The translations under genes and the position numbers were made by a program. The notes under the pieces are model-generated. The model made no database searches, was not told the origin of the DNA, and saw only the letters and a program-made list of their open reading frames with translations. A DNA stretch of 64,000 bases, from NCBI GenBank assembly GCA_007258455.2, contig VDFB02262565.1, positions 92,920 through 156,919 of the forward strand. Direction: 5' to 3'. The first letter of the stretch is position 1. Each line of letters begins with the position of its first letter. Source of the DNA: Sequoia sempervirens (lineage: Eukaryota; Streptophyta; Pinopsida; Cupressales; Cupressaceae). Below are positions 56,292 through 64,000 of the stretch, one piece after another.

Positions 56292-57915
56292 TGGTGTAGG
56301 GGCACCAACACCTTGGAATGAAAGGGAAAAGAGTCCTTGAAGGTTCAACAAATGTCATGATGAAAATGAAGTCTAGGATGGAATAAGAATTTTTTGTGCT
56401 TATTTAGGCTTAATAAGGTCTAAAAAGACCAATCACAATGTAATTAGGAGCACCTTGGGGTCTCCATTCCTTTTGGAGGTATTGTTTGTTTTTTTGTTTT
56501 TTTTCAAGAAGTTTGGGATGTAATAAGGTTCCAAGAACCATCTTTCATGTTTTTTAACAAGTTTTGGGTTTGGAGTCAAGTCTGGTTGTAAGAACAAGGT
56601 CTCCTTCCTCACCATGTGAACTTGGTGCATCTAGGCAACTTAATGAATTAAGATGCCTTGGTGCAAATAGGTATTTGAGGGGAGTCTCCTTGATTTTTTT
56701 GATGTGTTTTGTGGTGTTTTAACACCTTTTAAATGTTCATTGTAATTGGGCTTCTTGAGAGTAGTATAAACTGCCTTAACTAGGCAATTAGGAGTCTAGT
56801 TTGGAATATTTTAAAAATTAGTTGTTTCCAACATCCAACTAATTAAAAAATAAGTTGGAGGGCTTAGTAAAGAGGTTTCAAAGGTTTAAATAGGCCTCTC
56901 TTTTTTGGGGCATGTTGATGGTGAAGTTTGGAGAAAGTTTGAATAAAAAGAAACCCTATTTTCCTTCATTTTCTATGTGTAAAATTTCTGCCAAAACATG
57001 TGGTACGACATTATTATGTATTGCACTGGATGAATACCATAATTTATTGATAGAGGATTGAACTACCTTTCTTTTTGCAGTGGTTTGAGCCTTTTTCATT
57101 AAGAATTGAAAGAGATATCCACATTTTACTGAAAGTGGTATGGAAAACCCTCAAAATTTAGGTTTGGTCTAAAAAGCTTTCTAACTCGCCTTCTCCACTT
57201 GCTCATGGCCTGATTTTTGGTGGGAAGGTGAGTAAGATCATTTAATTTATGTTATTGAAGGTCTTTGAGGATGGAAGGCGTTCTGGTGCAACTTTTGAGC
57301 AACCCTAGGCTTGGCATCTCTATGTGACAAGCCAAAATTTGTTTCAAAAATCTGATTTGAGGCAAGATTTGTGAGTTTTCAATTTTGTGTCACTTGGGAT
57401 CAGTTGGAATGACTTTTTTGAAGGTATAGGAAGGTATTCATTTACTTAGGGGTGTTGGTGTGTGCCAAGGTAACCATACTTGCATTGAAAAGTGTCTTTT
57501 AGGCCTCCTTGTAGCGTTAGAAAACAGATCATTTGTTGCCTTTTGTGTTGGAGTTAAAACTTGTGGTTTTGAGGGTTTGTGAAGGATAGTATCAAGTGTC
57601 AAAAATCAGTGAGTTTGGTCTAGTTTTAGTCATTAGAAGGATTTTATGTTGACTGCCCCATTAGACAGGGCTACAAGGCCTAATATGGCAGCAATAGATG
57701 AATGAGTGTTTCGAAGTGAGAAGTCTTGTTTGTTGGATTAGTTCAGCCATGTTAAGAGATTATGAGTCTTTTCCAATCCTCCTATTTTCATTTGGGTGTG
57801 TGGAGTTAAAATAGTGCTTAAGTTTCTCATTAGTTGTATGGTGTATTAAGGAGTTTATCAAAGAGTATTTGAGAGAAGCTCTTAAGAGATTGTCTTCCCC
57901 TGCCACTCTGCATCA
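56292..57915 (+). mobile_element. solo LTR of the gag-protease element family
   Basis: Begins TGGTGTAGGGGCACC and ends CTCTGCATCA, matching the ends of the LTRs at 8731 and 12497, and is 1624 bp against 1623 and 1618 bp there. CTCCT flanks both sides (56287-56291, 57916-57920), a perfect target duplication. The interior is more diverged but retains the TTTGTGCTTATTTAGGC block. A solo LTR arises when the two LTRs of an element recombine. It proves that the 8731 family was mobile elsewhere in this genome. Confidence 0.82.
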
Positions 57916-57920
57916 CTCCT

Positions 57921-59500
57921 CCACCTCTGCTTCTTTTGTGGAGATCCAACATCCTCCACTAAAGTATAAGATGAAGGATGAAGTCACTTCAATGGTAATC
58001 AGAATAATTTCTCACCTTCTTTGAGAGCTAGTTCTACTTTGGCTTGCATCGTGCTTGTGATAGAGGCAGCCCCAAAATCCACTCATTTTGTCACTGCCCC
58101 CTTCGATGAGGTTGGAATTGATCTCAAATTCCTCCTTCTCTTGACCAATTAACACATGGGACCCTAGTTAAGTTCATGTTTAACTAGGTGGATGATGTCT
58201 CGACTCTATCAATGATCTTTGCAATATCGATCACCTTCACCTCACAAGAACTCAATGAAGAAGACCTCAAGGGGCCTTCTTCCTTGGCCCTTGTTATAAT
58301 ATATTCAAAGGGTTCTCCCCTTTCTATCCTACCTTTGCAATATCATCATCCCTCCCCATATAATGATCTAGATTAAGAGTAGGACAACCTATTTCTTGAT
58401 GGGGAGTAGGGGAGTAACACTTCTTTATTTGTAGATTAGATTTGTATGTGTGTTGTGTCTCATCTATGCTTGTATTTATGTGTTTGTGATCCTACCTAGA
58501 GACTCTCACTACCCTTGTAGGTGCTTGGATACAATTCTATAAAAAAAATTGTAAACTTCATCTATATGTTTCATCATTCTTCTATATGTTGTGACCTTGA
58601 TTTTCAACAATTGGAGATGATGCAAAGTGTTGGGAGTATTTAGGTCTCCCTTCCATGTTGACCCAATTTTTTATTTTTTATTTTGTCTTCATGTGCTCTT
58701 CTTCATGATTTGGACACTTTGGTGATTGATGATATTTCATTCATACATCATGGGTTACCTATTTATATATATAAGAAATGATCTAACCCTGAACTCCTAG
58801 ATCCCTCTCTCTTAATTTCTTTGTCTCTACTTGTCTCTTGTTTTCCTTATCTTTGCTTGTCTCTCCTTTTTCTTTCTTTGTGATGTTGTGGAGATTATTT
58901 TTTTTCCTTCATGTGCATGATAAAATTTCCACATTTACATCTCTCAATGCATCATGGGCCACAACATAACTACCTTTTTTTCTCTCCTTAGGATGCCATG
59001 TGCTCCTTTGATTTTGATGCACCATCCTAAGGGGGGGTTATTGTACTTCTTTGATTTTCAATAAGGTGAATTTGGTGGCCAATGAATCCCTTGCTAAAAT
59101 TCTTTCATGTTTCAAAAATTAATTCTTCATCAAAGATCCCCTTCATGAATTTTTTCTTTTGAAAAATGAACTCATAGCAAAAGAATCTAAAAACTATCCT
59201 TTGAAAAAGGAGTACATTTTCTTATGAAGAAGTCTGAAAACTTGCCATTAAGAAGGAGCATTATTTTTATTAGATTCCTTGATGAAAGAGATCTTTCAAA
59301 AGGATTCCTTTATTACTAAATTATTTGTGAAAAATGTTGTGCTTTTCAAATGGAGTGTCCCTTTGTGTGGGCCCCTTGCTATCTTGATCGGTTCCCAAGT
59401 GGAACCCTTTGAAAAATTATCCTTCAATGTATTTATCTATGATATGTCTATCTGTTTGAGCTTTTCTACCTAACACATTTTTTCTACATCTTAACATGTT
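57921..59500 (+). other. A-family 3' region, no gene recognised
   Basis: About 1.6 kb of decayed sequence. Short open stretches (58188-58376, 59279-59473) carry no motif. 58990-59260 has faint coding-like phrases with no family match. A G-run, CCTAAGGGGGGG at 59027-59038, looks like a purine tract but has no LTR after it. Confidence 0.45.
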
Positions 59501-59504
59501 TCTT

Positions 59505-59910
59505 TATAGGGCCAAGCACCTATAAAGCTACTTTTACTACCAAACTTGCAAGACTGAGCACCACACCAAGCTTTCCTTGGAAGAATAAGCACCTATAAGT
59601 GAATTTTGAATCAAACTCTTTAGGACCAAGCACCTATAGAGTCCTTTCATGTCAAGCCCTATAGGACTGTGAACTAGTGGTGCCCACTTCATAGGATTGA
59701 GAACCTATGAGGCTCCTTCTTTATATAGGGTTGAGAACTTGTAGAGCCTTCAATTTCTGCAAGATAGAGAACCTCAATTTTTTTTAATCCTATACAGGAC
59801 TAAGAACCTGTGGAGCCTTTTTGCAAAATTGAGTACCTATTGAGCCATCTCCCTCTCTTTCACATCAAGGTTTCCCTATGGGACCGAGAACATATAGAAC
59901 TACCTCTTGC
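59505..59910 (+). repeat. degenerate tandem array, unit about 35-40 bp
   Basis: At least ten copies of a phrase with consensus AGGACTGAGAACCTATAGAG, each followed by a variable C/T-rich stretch of 15-20 bases. Early copies read CCAAGCACCTATA, later ones GAGAACCTGTGGAGCC. Tandem repeats before the 3' LTR are typical of Tat/Ogre-type elements. Confidence 0.7.
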
Positions 59911-60017
59911 ACGTCTAGATGTGCCAAATCGAAGATCTTCTTCCCCAACGGTTAAGTTATATTCTCTTCAACCTCTTTATACTTTACCTCGCATTTGAAT
60001 TAATATGATTGGTTACT

Positions 60018-60115
60018 AAAGTGGGGGAAAAATGTGATGGAGAAAATTTGTACCCCTAATAAAATTCCCCATTTCAACACCCCTACCATAGAAAATGTAA
60101 ACCTAGTGATGCAAT
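60018..60115 (+). repeat. A-family polypurine tract and start of 3' LTR
   Basis: Purine tract AAAGTGGGGGAAAAA (60018-60032), then TGTGATGGAGAAAATTTGTA, which aligns for about 83 bases with the 5' LTR at 49794 before being cut at 60116. Confidence 0.75.
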
Positions 60116-60693
60116 TGTTGCAAGTATGAAGGTGTATTTCATTAATGTCAATAAGCTTTTGTTGGCATTAATGATAATTATGTAGTGGTCGAGAGAGATT
60201 TTTGCTTTGATTAGTTGCATTATGTTGTCATTAATTAAGTTGTTGATGTTATCCTATGGTTTTTATTTGATAAGCTTCTATTTATGGTTTGTATTTCGAG
60301 GATATTGAGAAGATTGATAAAATAACGAAATAGGGTGTTCTAGAGATGTTTTGGCTTGCAGAGGTGTTCTAGTTTTGCTTTGAATTTCTTTTGGGTTGAA
60401 TATCTACTTGTGTGGTTTGGATATGTGTGAAATAGATGCTCAAAGTTTCTATATCCAAAATTTTGGCTTCTAGTCGATGCTCAAAGGAAGTTATGTTCAC
60501 TAGTGTGTGAACTAGTTTTGTAGTGTTCTTATAGAGGTTTCTGGGATAAATGTATTTGCTTTGCATTTATCTATAGTCACTCTTGAGGTCTTACAATTCT
60601 AAAGGTATGTTAATGGTTTTGATCTCTTACCTATGTCAAGAGGGTTTGTAGTTTGGTACTCTAAAAGTTGGATTGTAGAGTTGTAGTGTTTAG
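60116..60693 (+). repeat. Copia-like LTR start, truncated
   Basis: Starts TGTTGCAAGTATGAAGG at the point where the A-family LTR stops, and runs 578 bases until a B-related LTR begins. The phrase CATTAATGTCAATAAGCTTT resembles Copia LTR beginnings. No second copy and no right end are visible, so the assignment is tentative. The minus-strand frame 60369-60566 is not a gene. Confidence 0.4.
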
Positions 60694-61745
60694 TGTATAT
60701 GCATAAAAATGGTCATATCATTTAATCCTAGCATTTAATTAAATATTTATTATTTGATTAATTTCTTTTTTAATTCCTCTACATATAAATAAATTTAATT
60801 TATTTATTTATATCATTCACCTACTTTATTCTTCCACTTTAATTAAATAAATTCATTTTATTTAATTACCACTTTCTTAAGTCCACTTAATTAATTAAAT
60901 AAATATCATTGTTTATTTAAATTAATTATCACATTTAAGTTTAATTAAATATTTTATTTAATTCAATTTAATTCCCTTTCTTCTAAATCAAATATTAATT
61001 AAATATTCTTATTTAATTAATTCCACATGTCACTTTCCAAATCTTAATTAAATACTTTATTTAATTAAGAAAATCTTCCATGTCACCCATAAATAAATAA
61101 TTGAATTTATAATTCATTATTTATCTTCTTAAATCTTTCCAAAATCTCACAAAAAGATGATTTTTACAATTCATCTTTATCATCTCATCTTATCTCTTCC
61201 ACGAAAAAGGAAACAAATCCTACTTTCTGGTTTTCTTCTATTTTTCTCTCCAGTCTTATCCATCTTTGACCATTTGATCTACTAGGAATTTTCACAGCCG
61301 TTGATCACATCAACCAATCAAAATCTTTTGAAAACTCTATAAATGCCCCTACAAATCCAAGCATTGGTTACAACACACGTGCATTAGAACTTAATTGCAT
61401 TCTAGCATTCTCTTTATCATCTTTAGCTTTCATAATCTTGTAATCTTTCACTTTAGCAATCATGTTTAGTATCAACATAATCATATCTTAGCATAACATT
61501 GCATGCATTCATTCTTTAATCTCATTCTCTAGGAAGACCGTTTGTTGAGCCTAGCCCAAGATCTGAGATCAAGCTAGAATTGAAAAAAACACTGGAGATA
61601 AAGGATGATAGGATGACATCAAAAGCAAAAGATTTTAGTTTGCATTTCTGTTATTTTAATTTTCTATTTTGATTTAATGTCTTATCAATGTGTTTGATTG
61701 ATTTACTTTTAATCTACATTTATCACACTTAAAATTGACCACACA
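60694..61745 (+). repeat. B-related 5' LTR
   Basis: Starts TGTATATGCATAAAAATGG, aligning with TGTAGGCACATAAAAATGA of the B family. It carries the same kind of AATTAAATAAATNN...TTATTTAATT hairpin zone (60730-61080), a candidate TATA box (CTATAAATGCC, near 61338) and ends GACCACACA before a PBS. Length is about 1052 bp. Its element runs off the right edge of the window. Confidence 0.7.
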
Positions 61746-61749
61746 TTTT

Positions 61750-61767
61750 TGGCGCCCACCATGGGGT
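61750..61767 (+). promoter_or_regulatory. primer-binding site TGGCGCCCACC type
   Basis: TGGCGCCCACCATGGGGT follows the LTR by four bases. PBSs beginning TGGCGCC are usual in the Athila/Tat branch of plant Ty3/gypsy elements, which suggests that the B-related families belong there. Confidence 0.75.
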
Positions 61768-64000
61768 CCTGCCCCAATTTTAACATCCACTTCTAGGTTT
61801 TCTGATAGGTTTTTTACGTTCTAGAATTCATCTTTCTGACAAAAATTAGCGTTTTAGTGCATACATGAGTTTTTGTAGCACGTATAGGATTTCTTTTAGT
61901 GCTTTTGTAGGTCTTCTAGTGCATTTAGGAACTATTTCGGCGCATTTAAGGAACATAATGGCACATATAAGGAACAAAATAGGCATCCCTTGGCTTACTT
62001 TATTTAATTTGTAAAATTTTGCATACTCAAATTAGTGCATTTAGGATTTATTTTAGCACATATAAGGTTTTCTGCAACACATTTACTGTCCTTTTTTAGC
62101 ACCTTCACTATTTGTTTTAGCGCATATGTATGATCTTTTAGCACTTACAGGTTGTAATTAAACAAAGTTCTGAGTCTGACGCCTTCCGCAGACCAGACCT
62201 TCTTTGGCTTAAAAAGAACCAATCTAGGATAGTCACATATGGTTTTAAAAAGAAGCAACCCTAGGATAGACATGGATTAAAATGAAGAAATCTAGGGTAG
62301 GCACCACACAATGATTTTTTTGGTTAAAATGAACAACTTGTTTTCATGAAGCAATTATCTTCACATAGTTTAGATCATTGTGATTTGGGTTCTAAAAAGA
62401 ACATTGTATGTTTTGTCTATGGCAATAGGTCTATGCTCTCCCCTTAACTGGGTGATCAGAAAACAAGACTTTCCTTTTTGATTTCTGCAATTTTAATGTT
62501 TTATTACATCCTGTAGAGGGCCTGCTCTTATGGGAAAAAGTACTCGCCCAAGAGGAATGACCCAAGTGGGTTCAAGCCAAAGACAAGCTATTCCACCCCA
62601 CTATAAAATTTAAAGCAAATCTGGGGAAACCCACTTTTTCTGATACTGTGCAAGATAGCCATCCCTAAAGCCTTTGTTCTAAAGGTTGGGAGGTCTCCTG
62701 AGGGAGTTTATTATTTCCACACTGAATGGAAACCCTTACTAAGAACCTAGTGTAGTAGCCAAACGTGTTAGTTTCCAAATATCCTAATAATCACAGTGCA
62801 AGGGGAGGGAAGAATCTTCCCCCAAGAGACTCACCATATAACTACCAAGGACTGTTTGCTCAAGGGATCTAGTATTCACTTTCATCACTTTGAGTACGTG
62901 CCTAGAAAAGAAAAAATCTTGGGTGCCCCTTTGGGGGTGACATGGCTATGTGAGTCGACACAGTTCTAAGATGTGGGTTGTGGTTATTATGATGCCCTAC
63001 TTGAGTACTAAGAGTGAGTCTGCCTGAATTGTCTGTCATGTATGAAACCTATGAAAATACTTTTTGAAAAAAAAATTTGAGCATACACTTGATGTTTTGT
63101 ATAGGGCTTAAGAAAAACTATTTTCAAAGTTTTTGTTGTGTTTTCAATCACACTAATTCACATAAAAGATCATCCAAAATGAATGTGAATTTCAGCTAAA
63201 ACTATTCACAACTGTTGAGAAAAAAGAAAAATCATTCTGGAAAACTATTTTAGCGCATCTAGGGTATATCTTAGCCCATATAAGGTCTGTTCTAGCACAT
63301 TCACTAATTATTTCAGCACATTTAGAGTTTGTTTTATCACATTGAGTGTTTTAGTGCAAAAGTTGGATACTTTGAAAATAGTCTTGGTCACTATCAAAAA
63401 AAAAAAATTGTAGCACAGAGTAGTGCATACAAGGTCTATTATAGCACATTTAACTATTTCTATGGTGCATATGCTTATTTCTGCAGTGCATATGGGGTAC
63501 AAAGTAGTGCATCTTGCAACCAAATTTTTCAAGAAATAAATTGTCAATAGGATCAAGAAACCCAATAAACAGCTAGGTTGCAAGAAAACCTTGCAACAAA
63601 GGAAGTTTTTGTATAAAATTTGAAACATCTTGCTCCACTACCATGAATTTCTCCATAGGTACCAATATTTTCTAGGGGATTTACCGACAAATACATTATA
63701 GAGCCTTTCTATTCACAAGCCTATTTTTAGAGAAGAGGTCTATCACAACAACACAATCACAATCAACCTCTCAACTTTGAGTATCTACCACAACCTTCTA
63801 TTGAATATCCCACTCATCCTAGCCAAATAATTCACTGAACTTGAAAACAAACTAGGCTATTTGATACACTTATCATTTTTTGAGACTAGGATCAAATTTC
63901 AAAAAGTACATCTTTTCAAACAAGTTTTTGATTATTGATCCAACTTCGCCAACAATATTCTGATATCCTTGCATCTTGGAAGCCACAATCAAGAGTTAGA
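61768..64000 (+). mobile_element. 5' leader of B-related element with recurring TTTTAGCGCAT modules
   Basis: No gene begins before the window ends. Two clusters (61840-62160 and 63240-63510) are built from about 20 degenerate units TTTTAGCRCATNTAAGG at roughly 22-30 base spacing. Between them GGTGATCAGAAAACAAGAC at 62451-62469 matches 34081-34099 in the leader of the 31744 element, tying the two families together. From 63550 on the sequence is unremarkable. Confidence 0.6.

Larger units (their letters stand above)
49794..60115 (+). mobile_element. A-family element, non-autonomous, with nested insertions
   Basis: Starts of paired LTRs are recognised at 49794 (TGTAATGGAGCAAATTTGCA) and 60033 (TGTGATGGAGAAAATTTGTA). 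The latter follows the purine tract AAAGTGGGGGAAAAA (60018-60032). The interior shows Tat-like gag and protease remnants, long stretches without coding potential, a solo LTR (56292-57915) and a tandem array (59505-59910). No RT or integrase motif was found. The 3' LTR is cut after 83 bases by another insertion at 60116, so no target duplication can be read. Confidence 0.75.

Noticed and set aside
59027..59038. Second polypurine tract (CCTAAGGGGGGG)
   Set aside because: The sequence after it matches no LTR start in the window and no TG end is visible.
57921..59500. Decayed RT of the A-family element
   Set aside because: Looked for YxDD, LPxG and integrase HHCC/DDE phrases in the three forward frames and saw none.
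1..64000. A host gene with introns hidden among the repeats
   Set aside because: No exon-like frame with non-retroelement similarity was recognised on either strand; short open frames fall in LTRs or antisense to retroelement genes. A sensitive protein search could still change this.

Overview
The window is a piece of a large plant genome, most likely a gymnosperm (conifer-type). It is AT-rich, I recognise no host gene in 64 kb, and nearly every base I can explain belongs to LTR retrotransposons nested inside one another. Organism assignment is inference from composition and element style; the element boundaries are read directly from paired LTRs, TG...CA ends, primer-binding sites (PBS), polypurine tracts (PPT) and 5-bp target-site duplications (TSDs).

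Layout. 1-7814: fragments of two recurring LTR families, here called A and B. They include a head-to-head pair of A LTRs (123-536 minus, 1762-5716 plus), the second split by a 3.2-kb Copia-type solo LTR (2215-5449), and a B 3' LTR (6821-7814). 7815-8310: the last part of a chromovirus pol (integrase C-terminus plus chromodomain), whose 3' LTR (starting 8311) is cut into three pieces (8311-8730, 14115-14141, 30912-31299). Cut 1 is a non-autonomous gypsy element carrying only gag-protease (8731-14114). Cut 2 is a Copia element (14142-30911, TSD TTGTA), whose own 3' LTR is split by a Tat-lineage Ty3/gypsy element on the minus strand (18535-29730).

31300-31743 and 49349-49793 are two halves of a decayed Copia pol, split by a 17.6-kb B-family element (31744-49348, TSD GGATG). 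That element has no recognisable polymerase. It carries one long decayed ORF of unknown function, and was itself hit by a near-complete chromovirus (34226-41658, TSD TTTCA) and by a tRNA-derived SINE in its 3' LTR (48108-48351). From 49794 an A-family element runs to 60115. It contains Tat-like gag/protease remnants, a further LTR-like segment, a solo LTR of the 8731 family (56292-57915, TSD CTCCT) and a degenerate tandem array. It is cut by a Copia-like LTR start (60116) and then by a further B-related LTR (60694-61745) whose element, with a repeat-rich leader, runs off the right edge.

No element here is intact: coding regions carry stops and frameshifts, and the stops are overwhelmingly TAG at positions where glutamine CAG is expected, which fits decay of methylated CHG sites. 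The points most worth a second look are: (1) a short motif TCGGNGAGAC / GTCTCNCCGA dispersed in the LTRs of three unrelated families; (2) a Tat element whose archaeal-type RNase H lies between protease and reverse transcriptase; (3) the polymerase-less B family with its uncharacterised ORF, hairpin-array LTRs and repeat-rich leaders; (4) a gag-protease-only element with a solo LTR of equal length 42 kb away.
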